This document shows positions 44,902 to 56,100 of a stretch of 64,000 nucleotides of DNA, piece by piece; position 1 is the stretch's first letter, and every line of letters begins with the position of its first letter. This DNA comes from Rhodoplanes sp963724735. GTDB taxonomy: Bacteria; Pseudomonadota; Alphaproteobacteria; Rhizobiales; Xanthobacteraceae. The notes below the pieces were generated by a model. The model searched no databases and was not told where the DNA came from. It was given only the letters and a program-made list of their open reading frames with translations. The position numbers and the translations under genes were made by a program. The DNA lies in the NCBI GenBank assembly GCA_963724735.1, contig CAVRVX010000013.1, positions 62,001-126,000 on the forward strand. The letters are read 5' to 3'.

Positions 44902-45485
44902 GACTGCGGATCGTCCTTGAGGCGGGCATAGAGCAGATGGTCCTGCCAAATCCCATTGATGCAGAGATACTGGCGCGCATAGCCCTCGCGGGCAAAGCCG
45001 CACGATTCGAGGAGGCGGATCGAGGCCTGGTTGGTCGGAATACAGGCCGCCTCCAGGCGATGCAGGCGCAGCACCGAGAAGGCATAGGGCGCGAGCGCGC
45101 GGACGGCGGCGCTCATATAGCCGCGGCGGATATATGGAACGCCGGTCCAGTACCCGATACTGCCCGCTTGGGCCACGCCGCGCCGAACATTGGCGAGCGT
45201 GAGGCCCCCCACCAACACGCGTTCGACCGTACAAAAGATGAAGAACGCATAGGATTGGTCGGTCCGCTGGTCCTCCGCATAGCGTTTCAGCCGCCGGCGG
45301 AACGCGCTGCGCGTCAGGTCGTCGATCGGCCAGGTTGGCTCCCACGGCGTCAGAAATTCCCGGCTTTGCTCGCGCAAGGCGGCCCAGTCCTCATAGTCGC
45401 CGATTTGCGGCGGGCGCAGCTGGACGCCCGCCCCCTCGATGGCGGCGGTCTGCTCAGGAAAGCCGGCGGTACGGAAGAAAGCCAT
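44898..45485 (-). CDS. GNAT acetyltransferase, RimJ/RimL type
   Basis: 195 residues: GAGVQLRPPQIGDYEDWAAL at the start, then RVLVGGLTLANVRRGVAQAG, the acetyl-CoA loop YIRRGYMSAAVRALAPYAFS, LHRLEAACIPTNQASIRLLE and CGFAREGYARQYLCINGIW. This is the RimJ pattern of ribosomal-protein N-terminal acetyltransferases; the true target is not known. It lies between the M16 peptidase and lipoprotein genes and is probably in the thrC-M16-GNAT-lipoprotein transcript. Confidence 0.9.
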   Translation of the reverse strand: MAFFRTAGFPEQTAAIEGAGVQLRPPQIGDYEDWAALREQSREFLTPWEPTWPIDDLTRSAFRRRLKRYAEDQRTDQSYAFFIFCTVERVLVGGLTLANVRRGVAQAGSIGYWTGVPYIRRGYMSAAVRALAPYAFSVLRLHRLEAACIPTNQASIRLLESCGFAREGYARQYLCINGIWQDHLLYARLKDDPQS

Positions 45486-45519
45486 GAGCGTTCGCGTTTG
45501 AACCGGGCATGCCGCGGGA

Positions 45520-46788
45520 TCATGCCGCTTTCAGGGCGAGACTTTCCGCGATTGCTGCGGCCCTTTCAAGACCGCCCGGCCCGAGAGCGGCGATCGCCGG
45601 CCGGCTCCGCTCCATCAGCGTCTGCCCCGCCAATCGTGCGCTCTCCACGGTGACCTCGTCGACCAGCGCGATGATTTCCGCCACCGGGACGACGCGCCCA
45701 TGAATGATCATTTGCCGGGCGAGTTGTTCGGCGCGCGCTCCCGAACTCTCCAGCGCCATCAGCAGGCCGCTCTTCATCTGCGCCTTGGCGCGGTTCACTT
45801 CTGCCTCGGTGAGCCCGGCCGCCGCCGCCGCCATCTCGCCGACGACGACGCGCATGAGCTCGGGCGCATCGGCGGCGTCGGTGCCGGCATAGAGGCCGAA
45901 CATGCCGGTATCCGCATAGGGAGCGTGGAATGTGTAGATCGAGTAGCAGAGACCGCGCTGCTCGCGCGCCTCCTGGAACAGGCGCGAGGACATCCCGCCG
46001 CCCAGTATGTTGGTGAAGACCTGAAGGCTGTAGAGGGACGGATCGCGCTGCGGCAGACCTTCGAGCGCGAGCGCGATATGCGTCTGCTCGAGATCGCGCG
46101 GCTCGATATGGACGCCGCCCCTGAACGTCGCCGACGGCGGGCCGGCCGGCGCAGGCCCGGAAAAAGGAGCAAACAGCGTTTCCACCTTGTCGACGATCGC
46201 CGCGTGGTCGACCGCGCCGGCCGCCGCGATCACGGTCGAGGGCGCCCGGTAGTTGCGGGCGAGATAGCCGCGCAGTTTCGCCGCATCCACCGCGCGCACC
46301 ATCTCCGGCGTGCCGAGGATGGAGCGGCCGACCGGCTGATTGGCGAAGGCGGTCGCTTGCAGGTAATCGAACACGAGGTCGTCCGGAGTGTCCTCGAGCG
46401 CGCCGATTTCCTGAATGATGACGTTCTTCTCGCGTTCGATCTCGTCCCGATCGAAACGCGGATGCGACAGGATATCGGCGAGCACGTCGAGCGCGAGCGG
46501 CACGTCGCCTCTGAGCATGCGCGCGTAATAGGCGGTCACTTCGACGCCGGTCGCCGCATTCAGGTCGCCGCCCACCGCCTCGATCTGTTCGGCGATCTGC
46601 CGGGCCGAGCGCTGCTCGGTCCCCTTGAACGCCATGTGCTCGAGAAAATGCGAAACCCCGTGCTCGTCCGAGCGCTCGTGGCGGCTGCCGCAACTGACCC
46701 AAACGCCGAGCGACGCGGTCTCGAGATGCGGCATGTCGTCGGTGATCACGACGAGGCCGGAGGGAAGACGGGACACCTCGACGGTCAT
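45520..46788 (-). CDS. M16 family zinc peptidase (processing-peptidase-like)
   Basis: 422 residues. The inverted zinc motif HxxEH occurs as HFLEH in GVSHFLEHMAFKGTEQRSAR at about residue 46, with the downstream Glu in EIEREKNVIIQEIGALEDTP. The C-terminal pseudo-symmetric half has LGGGMSSRLFQEAREQRGLCY. Family members resemble the mitochondrial processing peptidase beta subunit. The ATG at 46788 overlaps the thrC stop by 4 bp. This thrC-M16-acetyltransferase order is common in alphaproteobacteria. Confidence 0.93.
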   Translation of the reverse strand: MTVEVSRLPSGLVVITDDMPHLETASLGVWVSCGSRHERSDEHGVSHFLEHMAFKGTEQRSARQIAEQIEAVGGDLNAATGVEVTAYYARMLRGDVPLALDVLADILSHPRFDRDEIEREKNVIIQEIGALEDTPDDLVFDYLQATAFANQPVGRSILGTPEMVRAVDAAKLRGYLARNYRAPSTVIAAAGAVDHAAIVDKVETLFAPFSGPAPAGPPSATFRGGVHIEPRDLEQTHIALALEGLPQRDPSLYSLQVFTNILGGGMSSRLFQEAREQRGLCYSIYTFHAPYADTGMFGLYAGTDAADAPELMRVVVGEMAAAAAGLTEAEVNRAKAQMKSGLLMALESSGARAEQLARQMIIHGRVVPVAEIIALVDEVTVESARLAGQTLMERSRPAIAALGPGGLERAAAIAESLALKAA

Positions 46789-48206
46789 GCGGCTGCTCCT
46801 TCGCCGTCGCGAACGGCGCGGCTGTGCGCAAGAATATAGGCTGCGACCGCGGCCTGATCGGGCGCAAGAACGGTAAGGCGCTCGGCGCGCGCGCCGAGAT
46901 CGGAAAGCCAGTCCGGCAGGGGCGGACGCACGCCGCACGCCGCCTCGACGGCGTCGGGAAACTTGGCCGGATGCGCGGTCGACAACACGACCATCGGCGC
47001 CGAATGATCGCGCACCTCCTTCTCCGCCACCGCCATGGCCACCGCCGTGTGCGGGTCGAGCAGATAGCCGGTCTCGCGCCGCACCGTGCGGATGATCGCG
47101 GCCGTTTCCTCTTCGTCGGCGCGGTCAGCGGTGAACAGCGTGCGCATGTCGCCAAGCGCCCGCGGCGGCACGGAGAACGCGCCGGATTTTGCGAGCGACG
47201 CCATGACCGCGCGCACCGGCCGGGCGTCGCGCTGGCAGGCTTCGAACAGGAGCCGCTCGAAATTGGACGAGAACTGGATATCCATGGACGGCGATGTGGT
47301 GGCGATGACATCGCGGACCTGGTACACGCCGGTCGCGAGCATGCGCGCCAGGATGTCGTTGACGTTCGTGGCGATCGCGAGGCGGTGCACCGGCAGGCCC
47401 ATCTGCGCGGCGACATAACCGGCGAACACGTCGCCGAAATTTCCGGTCGGGACCGCGAAGCCGACCTTGCGGTGCGGCGCGCCGAGCGCGACGGCGGCCG
47501 CGAAATAATAGACCGCCTGCGCGACGATGCGCGCAAAATTGATGGAGTTGACGCCGGACAGGCACACGCGGTCGCGGAAGCCGTGATCGTTGAACAGGCC
47601 TTTCACGATCGACTGGCAATCGTCGAAGGTGCCTTCGATCGCGAGCGCGTGCACGTTGTCGGCGCCGGCCGTCGTCATCATGCGGCGCTGCACCTCGGAG
47701 ATGCGCCCGCGCGGGAACAGAACGAACAGATCCGCCTGGGTCGAGGCGCGAAACGCTTCCACCGCGGCCCCGCCGGTGTCGCCCGAAGTGGCGACCACGA
47801 TGGTCGTGCGCTCGCCCCGGATCGCCAGACCATGATCCATCAGCCGCGCGAGCAGCTGCATCGCAAGGTCCTTGAAGGCGAGCGTGGGACCGTGAAACAG
47901 CTCCAGCACGAAGGTGTTGGGCGCAAGCTGCACGAGCGGCGTCACTGCGGGATGGCGGAACGCGCCGTAGGCTTCCCGCGCCATCCGGGCGAGTTCGCCC
48001 TCCGCCGGCGCGCCGCCGACGAAGGGTCGAATCACGTCGCACGCGACTTCCGCATAGGGGCGTCCGGCAAAGGAAGCAATCGTCGCGGCGTCGAAACGCG
48101 GCCAGGATTCCGGCGTGTAAAGGCCGCCATCGCGCGCAAGGCCCGTGAGGGTCACGTCGAGAAATCCGAGCGGCGGTGCTTCGCCTCTGGTCGAGATGTA
48201 GCGCAA
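46785..48206 (-). CDS. thrC: Threonine synthase
   Basis: PLP enzyme converting O-phosphohomoserine to threonine. About 473 residues of the long bacterial type: RYISTRGEAPPLGFLDVTL, DGGLYTPESWP, the PLP lysine in GPTLAFKDLAMQ, ATSGDTGGAAVEAFR, NSINFARIVAQAVYYF and PTGNFGDVFAGYVA. I take the TTG at 48206 as start because the family normally opens at '..YVSTRGE'. An in-frame ATG at 48269 would add 21 basic residues not usual in the family. Confidence 0.93.
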   Translation of the reverse strand: MRYISTRGEAPPLGFLDVTLTGLARDGGLYTPESWPRFDAATIASFAGRPYAEVACDVIRPFVGGAPAEGELARMAREAYGAFRHPAVTPLVQLAPNTFVLELFHGPTLAFKDLAMQLLARLMDHGLAIRGERTTIVVATSGDTGGAAVEAFRASTQADLFVLFPRGRISEVQRRMMTTAGADNVHALAIEGTFDDCQSIVKGLFNDHGFRDRVCLSGVNSINFARIVAQAVYYFAAAVALGAPHRKVGFAVPTGNFGDVFAGYVAAQMGLPVHRLAIATNVNDILARMLATGVYQVRDVIATTSPSMDIQFSSNFERLLFEACQRDARPVRAVMASLAKSGAFSVPPRALGDMRTLFTADRADEEETAAIIRTVRRETGYLLDPHTAVAMAVAEKEVRDHSAPMVVLSTAHPAKFPDAVEAACGVRPPLPDWLSDLGARAERLTVLAPDQAAVAAYILAHSRAVRDGEGAAA

Positions 48207-48450
48207 GCGCCTCTGTGTCCTTGTGCAAAACGGCTTGGAACGGCGCGCCACCCTCGCCGCACGGGGCATGGCGCGCGCCCGCTTTTCCTAAGTCTTTGGT
48301 TTACCTGTCGTTTCTGAGCCGGCGCTGGCGCCGGGCCAACAGCCTGACGACACAGTAACGGCAAGCCGGCGCCGGCACAAGGAAGCGCAAAAGCGCCCAG
48401 CCAAGGATTGTCTTCCGCGCTCCTCGTGCGAATCCGGCTAGAGTTGCGCC

Positions 48451-51400
48451 ATGGCTCCCCCACCGCCGCGCATCTTCACCGTTCCGGCTTCCGTGCCGTT
48501 CCTGCCGACGCTCGCGCGGGCGCTGAGCGACGGAACGCTGATGCCGGGCGCGCTGCATCGGGGCGATCCGCTCGCCCTCGCCACAACGACGATTTATCTG
48601 CCGACCCGCCGCGCCTGCCGGCTTGCCCGCGACGCCTTCCTCGACGTGCTCGACGGCGAGGCCGTGGCGCTGCCGCGCATCGTTGCGCTCGGCGACATCG
48701 ATGAGGACGAACTCGCGTTCGAGGAAGCCGCCGGGGCGACGGAGCCGCTCGACCTTCCGGCTCCTCTGTCTCCGCTCGCCCGCCGCCTCATGCTTGCGCG
48801 TCTCGCCCTGACATTTGCCGAGCGCGCAAGCCACGAACGGGCGAGCGGCTCGCCGCTTGTGGTCGGCACGCCTGCGGCGGCGCTCGCGCTCGCCGATCAC
48901 CTCGCCCGACTGATCGACGACATGACCGTGCGCGAGGTGCCGTGGGAACGACTTGACGATCTCGTGCCGGCCGAGCTCGGCGAATACTGGCAGCTCACGC
49001 TCCAATTTCTCACTATTGCGCGCGAGCACTGGCCGCGCGTTCTGGCCGAGCGCAGCGCGATCGAACCCGCCGCGCGGCGAGACCGGGTGATCGCGGCGGA
49101 AGCTGCCCGTCTCGCCCGCAAGCCTGACGGCCCGGTGGTCGTCGCCGGCTCCACCGGCTCCATGCCGGCGACGGCGCGGTTCATCGCGGCGGTCGCCCGC
49201 CTGCCGCACGGCGCGGTGGTTCTTCCCGGGCTCGACACCGATCTCGATGCGGCCTCTTGGGCCGCCATCGGCGGCGGAGCCGCTCGCGCCGGCGAGCGGG
49301 AGGCGGAGCCGGAGAACGGCCATCCCCAATTCGCGCTACACGGCTTGTTGAAACAGCTCGGCGTCGACCGTAACGAGGTGACCGTGCTCGGCGAACCGCG
49401 CCCGCATGATCGTTCGGCGCTGTTGTCCGAGGCGTTGCGCCCGGCGCGAACGACCCATTTGTGGCGCGCCCGGCTCGCGGAGCCCCTCTTCGCGGAGGCA
49501 TGCGCGGCGGGCCTCGCCGGATTGGCGGTGATCGAGGCGGCAAACCCGGACGACGAGGCGCTGGCCATCGCAGTCGCCTTGCGGGAAGCGGTCGAGCAGC
49601 CGCAGCGCACGGCGGCGCTCGCAACGCCGGATCGCGCGCTCGCCCGTCGCGTCGCAGCGGCGCTCGCTCGCTGGGACATCCGCGTCGCCAATTCGGCGGG
49701 CACGCCGCTCGCCGATACGGCGGTCGGCGTGTTCGCACGCCTCGCTGCCGAAGCGGCGCTCGGCGGGGCGGCACCAGCGCCGTTGCTCGCGTTGCTCAAG
49801 CATCCGCTCTGCCGCCTCGGGGCAAGGCAAGGCGCGCATGCGCGCGCCGTGGCGGCGCTCGAGCGCGCGGTGCTGCGCGGCCCCCGGCCGCGCGCCGGAA
49901 CGGCGGGACTCGCCCATGCGCTCGCAAACTTCCGCACCGAACTTAGCAAGCTCCGCCGCGGAGAACCTTCGGGCCTACATCCAGCCGAGCCGCGCACCCG
50001 CGTGCGCGAGAACGATCTCGCCGCAGCGGAACACCTTGCGGCGCGGCTCGCCGCAGCATGTCGCGCCCCTCGAACCGCTCGACCCTGTTGCAGCCTATCC
50101 GCTGAGAACGCTCGCGGAACGCCATCGCGACGTCGTCGCGGCGCTCGGAACGGACGAGTCCGGCGGCATTCCGGCGCTGGCCGAGGCTGACGGGGCTGCG
50201 CTCGACGCCGCTTTCGAGGAAATGATCAACGAGGATACCGCGGCCGCGCTGATGGTCACGACCGGCGATTATCCCGAGCTGTTCAAGTCGGTCATTTTCG
50301 GGAGGGTGATCCGGCCGGCGCCCATCGCCGGGAGCCGCGTGCAGATTCTTGGCCTGCTCGAGGCGCGTCTCGTGGCGGTCGACCGCATGGTGCTCGGCGG
50401 CCTGATCGAAGAGGCATGGCCGCCGAAGCCGCGGCCCGATCCCTGGCTCAACCGTGGCATGCGTCACAGCCTCGGGCTCGATCTGCCGGAGCGGCGCGTT
50501 TCCTTGTCCGCGCACGATTTCGCTCAACTGGCGGGCGGCGCTCCCGAGGTTGTACTGACTCGTGCAGCGAAAGTCGCCGGCGCGCCGGCGGTCGCCTCGC
50601 GCTTTCTCCAGCGGCTCGCGGCTGTGGCCGGCGAGCGCTGGCGCGAGGCGGTCAAGCGCGGCGAGCGCTATCTCGCCCTCGCCCGCAGCCTTGACCGGCC
50701 GGACCATCCGCCGCGCCGCGTGGCGCGTCCCGCGCCGCGCCCGCCGCGCGCGGCCCGGCCAACCGCGCTCTCGGTCACCGAGATCGAGCATTGGCTGCGC
50801 GACCCGTACACAATCTACGCCAAGCACATTCTCAAGCTCGCCCAGCTCGATCCGGTCGACCTGCCGCCGGGCGCCAAGGATCGCGGCATCGCCATCCATG
50901 CGGCGATCGGCGAGTTCGCGCAAGCGTGCCAATCGCAATTGCCCGATGATCCCGAAGCCGAGCTTCTCCGCATCGGCGCCAAGCATTTCGCCGCGCTCGA
51001 CGACTATCCGGAAGCGCGCGCCTTCTGGTGGCCGCGCTTTCAGGCGATCGCGCGCTGGTTCGCGGGCTTCGAGCGAGCCCGCCACGCGGCGATGACGGGC
51101 GCGCAAGCGGAAATCCGCGGCGCGCTCACCGTTCCGCTCGGCGATCGCAGCTTCTGCCTCTCCGCGCGCGCCGACCGCATCGAGCAGCTCGCCGACGGCC
51201 GCTACGCGATCCTGGACTTCAAGACCGGTCAGCCGCCGACGAGCAAGCAGGTGCGGATCGGGGTCGCCCCGCAGCTCACGCTCGAAGGAGCGATCCTGCG
51301 CAAGGGCGGTTTTCCCGACATTGCGCCGGGCGCGTCCCTGGCGGAACTCACCTATGTGCGTCTCACCGGCGGCGAGCCGGCGGGCAAGATCTGCGAGGTC

Positions 51401-51595
51401 GATCTCGAGGAGCAAACGCCCGACGCCGCGGCCGACCACGCCCTCGCGCGGCTCATCGGCCTTGTGCGGCGGTTCGAGGATGAAGCGACGCCCTATCGCT
51501 CGCTCGTCCTGCCGATGTGGAAGAACCGTTACGGCGCCTATGACGAGCTCGCGCGCGTAAAGGAATGGTCCGCGGGAGAAGAGGAAGAGGAGTGA
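48451..51595 (+). pseudogene. addB: AddB helicase/nuclease subunit, one-base frameshift
   Basis: Subunit of the AddAB helicase-nuclease that resects double-strand breaks for RecA. The N-terminal part reads from the ATG at 48451 (RIFTVPASVPFLPTLARAL, TTIYLPTRRACRLARDAF) to about 50058. The rest (APLEPLDPVAAYPLRTLAER, LGGLIEEAWPPKPRPDPWL, and the RecB-type nuclease motif AILDFKTGQPP near 51215) is in another frame up to 51595. The span is 3n+1; dropping one T at about 50059 restores a protein of about 1047 residues. All motifs are present, so a sequencing error is quite possible. In relatives addA follows at once; here hicAB intervenes. Confidence 0.88.
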
Positions 51596-51641
51596 TGTTC
51601 CGTCTGGCTTACACGGCCCCTGAGCAATTAGGCGGCCAGCC

Positions 51642-52936
51642 GTGAAGGTGCGAGACGCCATTCGGGCGATTGAACAAGATGGCAAGATGGATGGATTCAG
51701 GTTGCCACTCGTGGCAGCCATCGCCAAATTCAAACACCGACCAAACCAGGTCAGACGATCTAGTGTTGCATTGCTGACGGACATTCACAAATCGGCGCGA
51801 ACCTGCAGAGTTGCGCCGATGAGGAAAATCGAGCGGATTTCGATCAGCGCCGCTGACCGCGAACGGTTGGAACGGCTTGTGCGGGACCGGAACACGCCGC
51901 AGAAGGTGGTTTGGCGGGCGCGGATCGTGTTGCTGGCCAGCGACGGGCTGAGGGCGGAGGCGATCGCGGCGACAGTGGGCAAAAGTCTGCTCACCGTCGC
52001 GCTGGCGCGCGCTATGTGGCGAAGGGGGTGGACGGGCTGTTGAAGGACGCAACCGCCGTCGCGCGTAAGCCGCTGTCGCCGATAAGATCAAGCAGGTGGT
52101 GCACATGACGCTGCACGAGAAGCCGCCGAATGCGACCACTGGAGCGTGCGCAGCATGGCCGCGGTGGCGGGCGTCTCCTACAGCAGTGTCAGCGGATTGG
52201 CGTGCCACGGCCTCAAGCCGCACCTGATCGAAACGTTCAAGGTCTCGCGTGACAAAAACTTCGCCGCCAAAGTGGAGGACGTGGTCGGGCTCTATCTCAA
52301 TCCACCCGACAAGGCGCTGGTCCTGTGCGTCGACGAAAAGAGCAATCCAAGCCCTCGACCGCACTCAACCGGGATTGCCCATGAAGAAGGGGCGTGCCGG
52401 CACCATGACCCACGACTACAAGCGCAACGGCACCACCACCCTGTTCGCGGCTCTGAACAGGCTGGACGGCACCGTCATCGGGGCCGGCATGCCTCGGCAT
52501 CGACACCGCGAGTTCCTGCGCTTCTCAAACTGATCGACCAACAGACCCCTGCCGGTCTCGATCTCCATCTCATCGTTGACAACTACGCTACTCACAGACG
52601 CAGCCGTGAAGCGCTGGATCAAATTGCATCCTCGCTTCCAATTGCACTTCACGCCGACCTCGGCGTCCGGCTCAACATGGTTGAGCGGTTCTTCGCCGAG
52701 ATCACCCGAAAACGCATCCGCCGCGGCGCCTTCAAGAGCGTCGCCGAGCTCAAGGATGCAATCATTGAATACCTGGAGAACCACAATGCCGATCCCAAGC
52801 CCTTCATCTGGACCAAGTCCGCGGGCCAAATTCTCGAAAAGGTCGCCCGAGCGAAACAAGCGTTAAAGTCACAACACTAGCGCCTGGAACCCTAAACAGT
52901 ATTCTCAAACAAGCCGGACTAAAGGAGAAATCCTAA
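51642..52936 (+). pseudogene. hicA: hicA toxin gene, broken by an 8-bp duplication and an IS630 insertion
   Basis: Starts at the GTG at 51642 (KVRDAIRAIEQDG). An 8-bp direct duplication CAAGATGG (51675-51682 and 51683-51690) shifts the frame. Without it the reading is EQDGWIQVATRGSHRQ, the HicA double-stranded-RNA-binding-like core with the catalytic His in GSHRQ. After the IS630 copy (51763-52877) the coding resumes with the standard HicA ending APGTLNSILKQAGLKEKS and TAA at 52934-52936. About eight residues between the halves are also gone. The toxin mRNA nuclease is therefore dead. The stop overlaps the hicB start (TAATG). Confidence 0.85.
51763..52877 (+). mobile_element. Decayed IS630 family element inserted in hicA
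   Basis: A transposase with many frameshifts: IERISISAADRERLERLVRD and VWRARIVLLASDGLRAEAIA (51819-51990), GVDGLLKDATA (about 52025), then LKPHLIETFKVSRDKNFAAK, VEDVVGLYLNPPDKALVLCV, QALDRTQPGLPMKKGRAGTM (other frame), LIVDNYATH (DDE Asp) and FFAEITRKRIRRGAFKSVAE. Ends: TA GTGTTG at 51761-51768 and CAACAC TA at 52872-52879 form a short inverted repeat bordered by the TA dinucleotide that IS630 elements duplicate. It is clearly inactive. Confidence 0.88.
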
Positions 52937-53139
52937 TGCGCTTTGCGATCGTCATCGAGCAGGCTGAGGGGAACTATTCTGCCTATGTGCCGGACCTTCC
53001 GGGATGTGTGGCGACGGCGCCAACCCTTCCTGCGGTCGAAGAGCGCATTCGCGAAACACCGTTTTCATATCGAAGGCCTAAAGGAAGATGGATTGCCGGG
53101 CCCGAGCCAACCAGCACCGTTGAATATGTCGAGCCATAA
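52936..53139 (+). CDS. hicB: HicB-family antitoxin, possibly altered by compensating frameshifts
   Basis: 67 residues. The N-terminal HicB half-RNase-H-like domain is clear: MRFAIVIEQAEGNYSAYVPD, LPGCVATAPTLPAVEERIRE. The end GPEPTSTVEYVEP is also typical. Between them (about 53060-53100) the annotated frame reads FSYRRPKGRWIA, while the neighbouring frame reads FHIEGLKEDGLP, exactly what HicB proteins carry there. Thus a +1 and a -1 change about 40 bases apart cancel out, replacing about 12 residues. The antitoxin may be impaired; with hicA destroyed there is no pressure to keep it. Confidence 0.8.
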   Translation: MRFAIVIEQAEGNYSAYVPDLPGCVATAPTLPAVEERIRETPFSYRRPKGRWIAGPEPTSTVEYVEP

Positions 53140-53156
53140 ACCCCAGGGTAATCGAG

Positions 53157-56100
53157 ATGACGCGGGCGCGCACCATTCCCGAGGCGGTTACTGCGGTTCA
53201 GGCGGAGGCGGCCGACCCCGCCGTTTCCGCCTTCGTCTCGGCCAATGCCGGGTCGGGCAAGACCCATGTGCTGGCGCAGCGGGTGATCCGATTACTGCTC
53301 GCCGGAGTCGATCCTGCGAAAATCCTCTGCCTCACCTTCACCAAGGCGGCCGCCGCCAACATGGCGAACCGGGTGTTCGGCGAGCTGTCCGCCTGGATTG
53401 CGCTCGACGATCGCGCCCTCGATGAGCGGCTGCGCCGGCTAGGCGTCAGGCGCCTCGAAGCAACCACCCGCGCGCAGGCGCGCACGCTCTTCGCCGCCGC
53501 CCTCGACACGCCCGGGGGACTGAAGGTCGAGACCATCCACGCCTTCTGTGCGCGGATGTTGCAGCAATTCCCGTTTGAAGCGCGAACGCCTGCGGACTTC
53601 ACCGTGCTCGACGAGCGCGGCAGCGCCGATCGGCTCAACCGGGCGACGCTTGCCGTCCTGCTCGACGCGGCAGCGGCGCGCGAGGGCCCGCTCGGACGCG
53701 CGCTTGCGACTGCGCTCGCCGCCGCGGCCGACACGCGGCTGCGCGAGCTCGTGCGCGAAGCGGTCGGCCAGCGCGATGCGCTCACCGCTTGGCTCGAAGC
53801 TGCGGGCGGACTCGACGCGGCGCTGGCGCAGCTCTCGCGCACCCTCGGCGTCGAGCCGGAGGAAAGGCGCGACGCCATCGAAAAGGAAATCGTCGAGGGT
53901 CCGCTGTTTCCCTCCTCGGAATGGGCGGCGGTCGCCGCGCTATGCGGGGCAAGCTCGTCCGCGGACCAAGACCAATGCACGCGTCTGACTGCGGCGGCGC
54001 AGGCAACCGGCAATGAACGCGTGGAAGCCTATCTCGAGGTGTTCTTGAAAGGCGACGGCGAGCCGCGAAAGACGGTCTTCACCCAGGCGCTCGCCACCAG
54101 GCATTCCACGCTCGCCGCACGGCTCTTGCGCGAACGCGACCGTGTCGCGGCCTTGCATAAGCGCCGTCAGGCCATCATCTGCCGCGACCGCAGCGGCGCG
54201 CTCATCGCGATCGCCGCCGAGGTGATCGCGCGTTACGCCGAGGAGAAGAGCCGTCGCGGCCTGCTCGACTACGACGACCTCATCGACCGTGCGCTTGCGA
54301 TGCTGGAACGCGTGGACGCCGCCTGGGTGCATCTCAAGCTCGACCAGGGGATCGATCATGTGCTGATCGACGAGGCGCAGGATACGAGCCCAAAGCAGTG
54401 GGAGATCATCCGGCGGCTGGTCGCGGAATTCACGGCGGGGGAAGGCGCGCGACGCGTGCAGCGGAGCCTGTTCGCGGTGGGCGACGAGAAACAGTCGATC
54501 TTCTCCTTCCAAGGCGCCGCGCCCAAGGAGTTCGCGCGCATGCGCGGGCATTTCGATCAGGCCCATCGGGCGGCCGGACTTATGTTCATCGCCCGCGATT
54601 TCAAGTTCTCCTTCCGCTCCGGCGCGAATGTGCTGGGCGCAGTCGAGGCGGTGTTCGAGGCGAAGGAGATGTTCGCCAGCGTCACCTCGGACGCGCACGG
54701 CTTTCCGCCGCATGAGGCGCTCCCGGACGCAGCGCCCGGCGTCGTCGAACTATGGCCGCTGATCGCGCCCGATCCCGAGCGTGAGCTGGAAGGATGGGAC
54801 GCGCCCTTTGACGAGGTCCCCGAAACCAATCCACGGGTGAAGCTGGCGCAGAAGATCGCCAAGACCATCCGCGCCGCAATTGACCGGCGCGAATGGATCG
54901 GCAGCGAGAACCGGCCGATGACGGCGGGCGACGTGCTCGTGCTGGTGCGCCAGCGCGGCCCGCTGTTCGAGGCGATCATCCGCGCGCTCAAGGATGCGGG
55001 CGTGGCCGTCGCCGGCGCCGACCGGCTCACGCTCACCGAACATATCGCCGTGGTGGACCTGATGGCGCTCGCCGATGCGCTGCTGCTGCCCGACGATGAT
55101 CTCTCGCTCGCGATCGCGCTGAAGAGCCCGCTGTTCGGCTGGGATGACGCGCTGCTGTTCGAGCTCGCTTATGGCCGTCGGTCATCCTTGATGAATGCGC
55201 TGCGAGCACGCGCCTCCGAGCGCCCCGAATTCGCCGACGCCGCAGCTCGCCTCGAACGCTGCGCCGAGGCGGCGCGTACAAGGGGTCCGTTCGGCTTTTT
55301 CGCGTGGCTGCTCGGGGCGGAAGGGGGACGCGCGCGCATCCTGGCGCGCCTCGGCCTGGAAGCGGCCGACGCGCTCGACGAGTACCTCGAATTCGCCCTC
55401 GACTACGAGCGGCGCGAGACGCCGACACTGCAGGGATTCCTCGCCTGGCTGCGGGCGGCGGAATCGGAGATCAAGCGCGACATGGAGATCGCCCGCGACG
55501 AAGTGCGGGTGATGACCGTGCACGGCGCAAAGGGGCTCGAAGCGCCGCTGGTCATCCTCGCCGATACCATCCAGCCGCCCGCCGGGCCGCGCCCGCCGGC
55601 GCTGTTGTCGTTGCCCATGGCGGGTGCTCCCGCCGGCGCGCCGCTAGGACTCGCCTGGGCCGGCCGCAAAGAATTCGATGGCGCGGTTCTCGCCGTAGCG
55701 CGCGCGCGGGCGCTCGCCGACGCAACCGACGAGTACCGCCGCCTGCTCTATGTCGGCATGACGCGCGCGGCGGACCGCCTGATCGTGTGCGGATGCCAAG
55801 GGAAAAGAAAACCGCCCGAGGGCTGCTGGCACGACCTCGTCGTGCGAGGTCTGTCGGGCGAGCCCGGAGTGAGCGAGCACATCAGCGAGGAGCATGACGG
55901 GCCGATACATGTCTACCGCAAGGTCGAGGCGCCGCCGCTTCCAACCGAATCCGATTTGCTTGTGAGCGAACCTACACCGGAGCAGCCCGAATGGTTGCGC
56001 CGCCCGCTGCAGAGCGCGACCGCAAGCGATCAGGTCGCGCCGATCTCGCCCTCGCAGGCGGTCGAGACGGGGGACATGCCGCCTCGCCGAGCACCGACCG

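Noticed and set aside
49943..51784. A 613-codon open frame on the minus strand opposite addB
   Set aside because: It mirrors the codon bias of addB; no domain or start context was seen, and it runs through the hicA start.
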